A DNA stretch of 10,374 bases, from contig UQJF01000112.1 of NCBI GenBank assembly GCA_900541315.1, forward strand, positions 1 through 10,374, written 5' to 3'. A model generated the notes under the pieces. It did not search any database. It was given only the letters and a program-made list of their open reading frames with translations, and was not told where the DNA came from. The position numbers and the translations under genes were made by a program. Source of the DNA: an uncultured Clostridium sp. (GTDB lineage: Bacteria > Bacillota > Clostridia > Lachnospirales > Lachnospiraceae). Below are positions 1 to 4,785 of this stretch, in pieces. Numbering within the stretch: position 1 is the first letter of the stretch; every line of letters begins with the position of its first letter.

Positions 1-23
1 TGAGCGGATTACGAATGTTTTTA

Positions 24-55
24 GAATTGCGAGAGTGCAAAGCACGTAGCAATTC
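24..55. repeat. Two-part inverted repeat (hairpin)
   Basis: GAATTGC (24-30) is the exact reverse complement of GCAATTC (49-55). Between them GTGC (35-38) pairs with GCAC (42-45) around an AAA loop, giving an outer 7-bp stem, a small internal loop and an inner 4-bp stem. No T-run follows, so it is not a standard terminator. It could be an RNA structure, part of a decayed gene, or a scattered repeat. Its role is unknown. Confidence 0.45.
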
Positions 56-81
56 AGTATCAGAGGGGGCAAAATACCTTA

Positions 82-108
82 TTGACACTTACATCATAAT
101 ATATGATG
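82..108 (+). promoter_or_regulatory. TTGACA box followed by a perfect palindrome
   Basis: A perfect -35 hexamer TTGACA (82-87) is followed four bases later by the dyad CATCATA-ATA-TATGATG (92-108), a perfect 7-bp inverted repeat. Inside it TATGAT (102-107) would be a good -10 box, but the spacer is only 14 bases. The arrangement looks like a repressor operator laid over a promoter. No gene with a ribosome site follows directly; the next start is the dihydrouridine synthase at 338. It may be the orphaned control region of a lost gene. Confidence 0.35.
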
Positions 109-157
109 AAATAATTCTGCGAAAGCAGAACGGATTTTTGAAGAAAAGAGAATAAAC

Positions 158-225
158 GGGGAAGGAATGGTTATAATAGGATTATCACCAAAGAGAAAAT
201 ATTAATACTTATCCTCCCCTTTTTT
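158..225 (+). terminator. Possible rho-independent terminator
   Basis: GGGGAAGGA (158-166) can pair with TCCTCCCC (212-219) through one bulged A, and six T follow directly (220-225). The T-run and GC-rich closing stem are right for a terminator, but the loop of about 45 bases is long. It could equally be part of a structured leader. It would end transcription entering from the left edge. Confidence 0.3.
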
Positions 226-263
226 ATACCTTGTCTGTTGACGAAGCGCAGCAGATAAGGTAT
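226..263. repeat. 12-bp hairpin upstream of the dihydrouridine synthase gene
   Basis: ATACCTTGTCTG (226-237) pairs with CAGATAAGGTAT (252-263), 12 pairs with a single G-U wobble, around a 14-base loop. T-rich sequence flanks both sides (220-225 and 264-271), so it could act as a terminator on either strand. It overlaps the candidate promoter at 238-266, so the two readings compete, or the stem may be a DNA operator. Confidence 0.45.
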
Positions 264-266
264 TGT
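238..266 (+). promoter_or_regulatory. Candidate sigma-A promoter of the dihydrouridine synthase gene
   Basis: TTGACG (238-243), a 17-base spacer and TATTGT (261-266) match the vegetative consensus at five and four of six positions. Transcription would start near 273, giving a leader of about 65 bases before the ATG at 338. The -35 box lies at the start of the loop of the 226-263 inverted repeat and the -10 box overlaps its right arm, so a protein bound to the dyad would block it. TATAAT at 172-177 is an alternative -10 but has no recognisable -35. Confidence 0.35.
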
Positions 267-337
267 ATTTTCTGGCAAAAACACGGATAATAGACACGAA
301 CATAGTACATCATAGTAAATGAGAGGATAAAAGACAT

Positions 338-1315
338 ATGAAATTTTATCTGGCTCCCATGGAAGGGATCACAGGATACATATACAGACAGGCATATAAC
401 AGCTGTTTTAAGCCTATGGACAGGTATTTTACACCATTTCTGGCACCGAAGCATAAAAGCGGTTTCAGCAGCAAAGAATTAAATGACATCCTTCTGGAGC
501 ATAATCAGGGAATGGAGGTCATTCCCCAGATCCTTACATCAGATCCGGAGGATTTTTTAGATACAGCGGTAAAATTAAAGGAATATGGTTATACAGAGGT
601 TAATCTGAACCTGGGATGCCCTTCAGGTACTGTGGCAGCCAAGGGAAAAGGCGCCGGGTTTTTAAAAGATACTGAAAAGCTTGCCAGGTTCTTAGGAGAG
701 GTCAGTGAGGGAATGGAACGGGAAAATCTTCATTTTTCCATCAAGACCCGCGTGGGTGTGGAAAGTGAAGAAGAGTTTCAGACTCTTTTAGGTCTGTACA
801 ACCAGTGCCCATTAACAGAACTTATCATCCACCCAAGAGTATTAAAAGATTTTTATAAATACAATGTGCGGATGAATGCTTTTAAAGAGGGATTTGAAAA
901 AAGCAGACATTCAGTGTGCTATAATGGGGATATTTTCCGAAGGAAAGACTATGACCGTCTTGTAAAAGAGTATCCGGATCTGGATAAGATAATGATGGGA
1001 CGGGGGATCATGATGAACCCATTTTTAATGGAAGAGATCGCTGACGGAACATCCCAGAAAGTATCTGGAAAAATGTCTGCCGCCAGGAAGGCAGACCGGC
1101 TGGAGAAGTTCCACCGTCTGCTCTGTGACGGATATACCCATGTTATGAGCGGAGACAGACCGGTATTGTTTAAAATGAAAGAACTGTGGGGATTTCTGAT
1201 CCATTCCTGTCCGGAAGAAGAAAAGCTTATGAAGAAGATACGCAAGGCACAGCACCTTGCAGAATATGAAGGGGTGGTATCAGAACTGTTCTGCCGCATG
1301 AGAGAGCATGAATAA
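338..1315 (+). CDS. tRNA-dihydrouridine synthase family protein
   Basis: This is a cytoplasmic FMN enzyme that reduces specific uridines of tRNA to dihydrouridine with NADPH. At 325 residues it is close to DusB/DusC size. Family motifs appear in order: the flavin-barrel start APMEG (6-10); NLGCPSGTVAAKGKGAG (91-107) with catalytic Cys94; IKTRVG (135-140) and HPR (165-167), which supply flavin-binding Lys, Arg and His; YNGDI (195-199); and the phosphate-site MMGRGIMMNP (219-228). The C-terminal third (about 245-325) is a helical tRNA-binding region. The ATG at 338 is preceded by GAGAGG (321-326). The sequence after Cys94 looks more DusC-like than DusB-like, so I give no subtype symbol. Family certain; target uridine unknown. 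greA follows after about 270 bases with its own promoter. Confidence 0.93.
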   Translation: MKFYLAPMEGITGYIYRQAYNSCFKPMDRYFTPFLAPKHKSGFSSKELNDILLEHNQGMEVIPQILTSDPEDFLDTAVKLKEYGYTEVNLNLGCPSGTVAAKGKGAGFLKDTEKLARFLGEVSEGMERENLHFSIKTRVGVESEEEFQTLLGLYNQCPLTELIIHPRVLKDFYKYNVRMNAFKEGFEKSRHSVCYNGDIFRRKDYDRLVKEYPDLDKIMMGRGIMMNPFLMEEIADGTSQKVSGKMSAARKADRLEKFHRLLCDGYTHVMSGDRPVLFKMKELWGFLIHSCPEEEKLMKKIRKAQHLAEYEGVVSELFCRMREHE

Positions 1316-1351
1316 GATCATGGATAAGAGCATGAATAAGGCTATGAGAAA
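1304..1351 (+). repeat. Imperfect 24-base tandem duplication across the stop codon
   Basis: GAGCATGAATAAG occurs at 1304-1316 and again at 1328-1340, exactly 24 bases apart, and the following 11 bases of each unit are partly alike. The first copy contains the stop codon of the dihydrouridine synthase gene and the second preserves a stop in the same phase. It looks like a small slippage duplication of the gene's last codons, with no evident function. Confidence 0.5.
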
Positions 1352-1376
1352 ATTTATTGCCCCATAAAATGGAGGG

Positions 1377-1407
1377 AGCCGGCAGAAAAGGGGGGAATCT
1401 GCCGGCT
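1377..1407. repeat. Perfect 10-bp GC-rich hairpin without T-run
   Basis: AGCCGGCAGA (1377-1386) is the exact reverse complement of TCTGCCGGCT (1398-1407), with an 11-base purine loop. It sits 61 bases after the dihydrouridine synthase stop, where a terminator is expected. However, TAGGTATG follows on the forward strand and no T-run lies on the reverse side either. It may be a weak or factor-dependent terminator, a 3' stabilising structure, or a dispersed palindrome. Confidence 0.6.
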
Positions 1408-1492
1408 TAGGTATGAAAAAGTGTCTTCCTGTATGGTAAAAGGTCTCATCAACCTTACAAGTAATAATATACAGGTAAATTGTGGACAAAGT

Positions 1493-1521
1493 TTGAGCAG
1501 ACGATAAAGAAAAAATAAAAT
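1493..1521 (+). promoter_or_regulatory. greA: Candidate sigma-A promoter of greA
   Basis: TTGAGC (1493-1498), exactly 17 bases, then TAAAAT (1516-1521). The match is four of six at -35 and five of six at -10 with ideal spacing. Transcription would begin near 1528, about 57 bases before the greA start. It lies downstream of the 1377-1407 hairpin, so greA can be expressed independently of the preceding gene. Confidence 0.5.
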
Positions 1522-1584
1522 TCCTGAAGGGAAAATAAAGAAATTATGAAAGACTCCGAGGAAAGCGGATCAGGAGGTATAAAC

Positions 1585-2088
1585 ATGTATGATAATCTGA
1601 CAAAAGACGATATTAAAAAAATGCAGGAAGAAATAGAATACCGTAAGCTGGTGGTGCGCAAAGAAGCATTGGAAGCAGTAAAAGAGGCAAGAGCCCAGGG
1701 CGACTTAAGCGAAAATTTTGAATATAAGGCGGCAAAGCAGGATAAGAACCGTAACGAGAGCCGTATCCGTTATCTGGAAAAAATGATAAAAACAGCACGT
1801 ATTGTTTCGGATGAGTCAAAATCAGATGAAGTAGGTCTGGGCGACCGGGTGGAATTATACATTCCGGAAGATGATGAAACAGAAAGCTATAAATTAGTGA
1901 CCACAGTCCGGGGAAACTCCATGAAAGGACTTATAAGTATTGATTCTCCCTTAGGAAAGGCAATTAAGGGCCGTAAAACAGGAGATAAGGTGTATATTAA
2001 AGTAAATGACACTTACGGATATGAGGCAGAGATCCGTTCCATCGATAAGACAGCCAAAGAGGAAGAAGACCAGCTGCGCAGCTATTAA
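1585..2088 (+). CDS. greA: Transcription elongation factor GreA
   Basis: GreA enters the secondary channel of RNA polymerase and stimulates cleavage of backtracked transcripts. The 167-residue product has an N-terminal antiparallel coiled coil (about 5-75). Its tip holds GDLSENFEYKAAK (39-51), including the conserved acids Asp40 and Glu43 that assist the polymerase magnesium. A C-terminal FKBP-like domain (about 80-160) carries the GreA signature ISIDSPLGKAIKGRKTGDKV (117-136). I start at 1585, not at the in-frame ATG 1546, because AGGAGG (1572-1577) sits seven bases before 1585 and the 13 extra residues have no family counterpart. E. coli GreA has 158 residues, so length is normal. The BTAD regulator follows after 56 bases and may be co-transcribed. 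In many clostridia lysS follows greA; here it does not. Confidence 0.96.
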   Translation: MYDNLTKDDIKKMQEEIEYRKLVVRKEALEAVKEARAQGDLSENFEYKAAKQDKNRNESRIRYLEKMIKTARIVSDESKSDEVGLGDRVELYIPEDDETESYKLVTTVRGNSMKGLISIDSPLGKAIKGRKTGDKVYIKVNDTYGYEAEIRSIDKTAKEEEDQLRSY

Positions 2089-2144
2089 TTATCAGTACAG
2101 TTATTTACGAAACGGCGCCTTATCACAGAAAGGCAGGAAATGAT

Positions 2145-3332
2145 ATGGGCAATGATATGGATAAAAAGGGAATACTGACTGTGCGGATGATGGGAACCAT
2201 ATCAGTGGAATATGAAGGGGAGTTTTTTCCTGTAGGGACTGCTCTTACAGGGAAGATCCTGCAGCTTTTACTAATCCTTTTGTATGCAGGAAAGAAAGGA
2301 GTGGGCAGGGAAGAGCTGTTAGATGTATTTTACGGAAATGGAGAGTATGCTAATCCATCTGGCAGTTTAAGGGCAGCAGTTTTCAGGCTGCGCAGATTAT
2401 TAAAAGAAATGCTGCCGGAGCATGAGTATATCTGCACAGATGGCGGTATTTACCGGTGGGATGAGGGAAATGTGACTGTTTCCATTGATGCTAGAAATTT
2501 TGAAAAAGCAGCTCAAAGTGCTCTTGCAACAGGAAAAAAAGAGGAACTGTGCCACGCCTGCAGCTTGTATTATGGGGAATTCCTTTCCCAGATGACAGGA
2601 GAAAAATGGGTCAATGTGATCGGAGTAAAATACCAGGAGCTGTATTTTAAATGCCTGCGCCTGGCAAGCCGGCTTTTAAAAGCAGACCGGGAATATGACA
2701 GGCTTTTAAACTTAAGCACAGCAGCCAGTAAGCTGTATCCTTATGAGGAATGCCAGATGATGAAGCTGGACTGCCTGATCGCTTTAAAACGGTATCAGGA
2801 AGCCATGGAAGTTTATAAACAGGTGGTCGTCCAGTATTTTGAAGAACAGGGGCTTCCGCCTTCTGAAACCATGCTGCAGCGTTTCCGCCTGATGAGCGGA
2901 CAGATCAGCTATACTTCCGATATGCTAAAGGACATTGAAAATACCTTAAAAGAGAGGGAAGAAACCCAGGGACCGTATTACAGTACATATCCTTCATTTA
3001 TTGACAGTTACCGTCTGGTGAGCCGTATGGCAGAACGCTTTTCCTTTGAATATACATTGTTCTGCATTACTCTTGTAGATGGAAAAGGAGCATTGCTGGA
3101 AGGCGAAATGGTGCAGACGACATCTGAGATGTTAAAAAATGCCATAGGAGAGAGTCTGCGAAAGGGAGATCTGTTTACCTGCTACAGCCCGGTCCAGTAC
3201 CTGGTCCTGTTAAATGGAGCAGGCCAGGAACATGTCCTGGCCGTGTGTGAACGTGTGGAACGCAGCTTAAAGCAATGGGAAAATGGAAAAAAGATCAATT
3301 TTAGTCATCAGATCCTGGGGTTGGCACCATAG
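2145..3332 (+). CDS. SARP-like transcriptional regulator (winged helix + BTAD) with GGDEF-like C-terminus
   Basis: Probably a DNA-binding activator of 395 residues. Residues 10-106 look like an OmpR-type winged helix, with SGSLRAAVFRLRRLLKE (72-88) as recognition-helix region. Residues 110-252 fit the bacterial transcriptional activator (BTAD) domain: SIDARNFE, LYYGEFL, then paired helices around 185-235. Residues 285-390 are not part of classical SARPs and resemble a worn GGDEF fold: in LRKGDLFTCYSPVQYLVLL (338-356), CYSPVQY stands where RYGGDEF would be, so cyclase activity is unlikely. The ATG at 2145 has AGGCAGG (2131-2137) upstream; ATG 2157 is in frame but less well placed. The 3' end overlaps the convergent ATPase gene by 25 bp. 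Direct repeats before the adhesin gene are a plausible target. Winged helix and BTAD are fairly sure; the C-terminal call and target are inference. Confidence 0.85.
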   Translation: MGNDMDKKGILTVRMMGTISVEYEGEFFPVGTALTGKILQLLLILLYAGKKGVGREELLDVFYGNGEYANPSGSLRAAVFRLRRLLKEMLPEHEYICTDGGIYRWDEGNVTVSIDARNFEKAAQSALATGKKEELCHACSLYYGEFLSQMTGEKWVNVIGVKYQELYFKCLRLASRLLKADREYDRLLNLSTAASKLYPYEECQMMKLDCLIALKRYQEAMEVYKQVVVQYFEEQGLPPSETMLQRFRLMSGQISYTSDMLKDIENTLKEREETQGPYYSTYPSFIDSYRLVSRMAERFSFEYTLFCITLVDGKGALLEGEMVQTTSEMLKNAIGESLRKGDLFTCYSPVQYLVLLNGAGQEHVLAVCERVERSLKQWENGKKINFSHQILGLAP

Positions 3333-4465
3333 CGTCCTTCCAGATATTGTTTACCATAGGCTTCATCATTTCTTGGGATGAGGCCATTTTCTTTTTTATA
3401 AGAAGAAAGTGGATAGAGAACAGCATCCGTTCCTTCCGGGCGGCAGCACAGACAGATCTCGTCTCTTCGCATAACAGACGGATTAAGGATCGCTGTGTTG
3501 TGGCTGGTAAATACTAACTGCGCATGGTGAGGATTTTTCTCATGATCCTGGTACAGAGACAGGATAAAGCGCAGCAGATGAGGATGGAGCACGTTATCTA
3601 AGTCATCGGCTAATAGAAGACTTCCCAGACGCAGGCTTTTTACGACTAACGGGATCAGGGTAAGCAGCTTTCTGATGCCGGTGGATTCTTCGTTGAAAGA
3701 AACAAAAAAGGTATTTCCATCTGCTTTCCCATGGGTCAGGATCAGGGATGGATCATCGAAGCTCTGTTCTTTTGTAATGGAGTAATCTAAAATATCAATA
3801 TCCATAGCCTGAAGCAGACGGCAGATGACCTGACGTTCTTCTACTTCAGAGGGCAGATCTGGAGCTTTTTTATAGTCATGTTCCCGGAAAAACAGAACCT
3901 GGCTGAACCATGATGCAGCAGCTTTTGCACATTCAGAGGAAGATTTTGGGTCAAGATAGCGTAAAAGAGAGACCCCGGCCGGGAGAGTGGAAAAATCCAT
4001 TTTTCCGGCTTCATTTCCAATATGGAGTTCATTTGCTTTGCGGGCAAAAAGAACACCGGCATCATCAGAACCGGGTTTGCCGTAAAACATATTTTCTTCC
4101 AGGACAGCGCCTTGTTTTACATCAAGCTGATAACGGAAGAGAAAACCATTTCTGCGAAAAAGCAGGTCAAAACTTAAAGGAAGCTCTCTGCATGTATGAT
4201 CCAGACGGCAATAGGAACGGCCGGAAGAGGTGATAAGAGAAAAATCACCTGCAGCCAGACGGCATACATTCCAGAGCGCCTCTAATATAGAAGATTTCCC
4301 GCAGCCGTTTGGACCATAAAGGGAGATAACAGGGAGAAAAAATTCGCCGTCTCCCTGCGCTGTCAGCAGAGAAGCTTTGTGTTCATTAATAGGAGCCGGA
4401 AAAAAGTCCAGCAATGTTTCATTTTTAAATAATCTGTAATTTCTTAAAACAAACTGATTCAGCAT
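3308..4465 (-). CDS. AAA15 (COG1106)-type ATPase, possible phage-defence protein
   Basis: A 385-residue ABC/SMC-like ATPase of the AAA15/AAA21 group, relatives of which occur as solitary ATPases or with RloB-type partners in phage-defence loci. Visible motifs: Walker A GPNGCGKSS (51-59); signature-like EESTGIRKLL (259-268); Walker B LLLADD (283-288) with LHPHL just after; H-loop FTSHNT (319-324); and the family ending KQYLEGRYGANP (372-383). The usual catalytic Glu after the Walker B Asp is Asp288, which may lower hydrolysis. I start at 4465 because GGAGG (complement of 4471-4475) lies five bases upstream. The ATG at 4528 is nearly at the predicted transcript start with no room for a ribosome site, and adds 21 unlike residues. 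No toprim, HNH or RloB partner is adjacent. ATPase is sure; a defence role is inferred from family. Confidence 0.85.
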   Translation of the reverse strand: MLNQFVLRNYRLFKNETLLDFFPAPINEHKASLLTAQGDGEFFLPVISLYGPNGCGKSSILEALWNVCRLAAGDFSLITSSGRSYCRLDHTCRELPLSFDLLFRRNGFLFRYQLDVKQGAVLEENMFYGKPGSDDAGVLFARKANELHIGNEAGKMDFSTLPAGVSLLRYLDPKSSSECAKAAASWFSQVLFFREHDYKKAPDLPSEVEERQVICRLLQAMDIDILDYSITKEQSFDDPSLILTHGKADGNTFFVSFNEESTGIRKLLTLIPLVVKSLRLGSLLLADDLDNVLHPHLLRFILSLYQDHEKNPHHAQLVFTSHNTAILNPSVMRRDEICLCCRPEGTDAVLYPLSSYKKENGLIPRNDEAYGKQYLEGRYGANPRI

Positions 4466-4486
4466 ACAAACCTCCAAAATGCCAAG

Positions 4487-4506
4487 ATGTTCTCTCGATA
4501 GAACAT
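4487..4506. repeat. 7-bp inverted repeat in the ATPase gene leader
   Basis: ATGTTCT (4487-4493) and AGAACAT (4500-4506) form a perfect inverted repeat with spacer CTCGAT. It lies between the predicted transcript start and the ribosome site (4471-4475) of the ATPase gene. It can be an RNA hairpin 11 bases before that site or a third operator. It is not the Gram-positive LexA box, which has GAAC before GTTC; here the order is reversed. Confidence 0.45.
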
Positions 4507-4511
4507 GAAAT

Positions 4512-4528
4512 ATGAGAAAAAAACTCAT
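4512..4528. promoter_or_regulatory. Operator-like dyad, copy 1 (downstream of ATPase promoter)
   Basis: ATGAG-A7-CTCAT is a perfect dyad. Its core TGAGAAAAAAACTCAT (4513-4528) is repeated base for base at 4573-4588. On the reverse strand it begins one or two bases after the predicted transcription start of the ATPase gene, a classic repressor position. Confidence 0.5.
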
Positions 4529-4536
4529 TGAAGCGA

Positions 4537-4565
4537 ATTATAGCATATGTTATAAAAAAGCACAA
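4537..4565 (-). promoter_or_regulatory. Sigma-A promoter of the ATPase gene
   Basis: Read on the reverse strand: TTGTGC (complement of 4560-4565), a 17-base spacer, then perfect TATAAT (complement of 4537-4542). Transcription should begin near 4530, leaving about 65 bases of leader. The two identical dyads lie on either side of this promoter, so it is probably tightly controlled. Confidence 0.65.
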
Positions 4566-4572
4566 GAGCGAC

Positions 4573-4588
4573 TGAGAAAAAAACTCAT
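4573..4588. promoter_or_regulatory. Operator-like dyad, copy 2 (upstream of ATPase promoter)
   Basis: This is an exact 16-base copy, TGAGAAAAAAACTCAT, of the dyad at 4513-4528, displaced by exactly 60 bp, about six helical turns. It sits seven bases upstream of the -35 box of the ATPase promoter. A protein bound at both copies on one DNA face could loop out or enclose the promoter. Confidence 0.5.
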
Positions 4589-4629
4589 AGAGTCTGTAAA
4601 TTATTTGAAAAATTGAAAATTTTTTGAAA

Positions 4630-4675
4630 ATATAAGTTCATATAACGCCTGATATAACGCCATCTCTGCTATGAT
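4630..4675 (+). promoter_or_regulatory. Adhesin promoter: direct repeats plus extended -10
   Basis: TGCTATGAT (4667-4675) is an extended -10 element with TATGAT at 4670-4675. No good -35 box sits at the right distance. In its place ATATAACGCC occurs twice, at 4640-4649 and 4652-4661, and a weaker ATATAAGTTC at 4630-4639. The last repeat ends exactly eight bases before the -10 box. Lack of a -35 with direct repeats in its place is typical of an activator-dependent promoter, and this spacing is that described for SARP activators. Transcription would begin near 4682, about 104 bases before the adhesin start. Confidence 0.5.
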
Positions 4676-4785
4676 AAAGATAAATGAAAGTATAAACTGA
4701 ATGACTGTGAAACGGGATTCAGGAAGTACTGGAGTTTGGCAGGAAATGGGGCCTGCACAAAAATCAGAGAGAGGAGAAACAGGGT

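Larger units (their letters stand above)
1..337. other. Leader/intergenic region without a convincing gene
   Basis: No coding region is supported in these 337 bases. A forward frame is open from position 3 to a stop near 152 (about 50 codons), but it has no visible start with a ribosome site and its translation resembles nothing I recognise. The region instead holds several inverted repeats (24-55, 92-108, 226-263), a TTGACA box at 82-87, a G-rich/C-rich pair followed by six T at 220-225, and a candidate promoter at 238-266. It probably combines the end of an upstream transcription unit, possibly a decayed gene, with the promoter and leader of the dihydrouridine synthase gene. Confidence 0.5.

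Noticed and set aside
3..152. Open forward frame of about 50 codons at the left edge, possibly the end of an upstream gene
   Set aside because: Its translation matches no family I know, it contains two inverted repeats, and a TTGACA/palindrome lies inside it, which is unusual for coding DNA. It cannot be excluded as the tail of a partial gene.
158..263. Riboswitch or T-box leader before the dihydrouridine synthase gene
   Set aside because: No T-box sequence or recognisable riboswitch core is visible; only generic hairpins and a T-run are seen.
1546..1584. Upstream in-frame ATG for greA
   Set aside because: It adds 13 residues not seen in GreA proteins, and the AGGAGG at 1572-1577 clearly serves the ATG at 1585.
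3910..4233. Forward open frame of 107 codons opposite the ATPase
   Set aside because: It lies wholly within the ATPase gene on the other strand, lacks a ribosome site and resembles no known protein.
4487..4506. Possible SOS (LexA/DinR) box before the ATPase
   Set aside because: The Gram-positive box is GAAC-N4-GTTC; here the half-sites are in the opposite order (GTTC...GAAC) with a longer spacer.
4466..4528. Upstream in-frame ATG for the ATPase, adding 21 residues
   Set aside because: It overlaps the operator dyad and is about two bases from the predicted transcript start, leaving no room for a ribosome site. GGAGG precedes the inner ATG at 4465.
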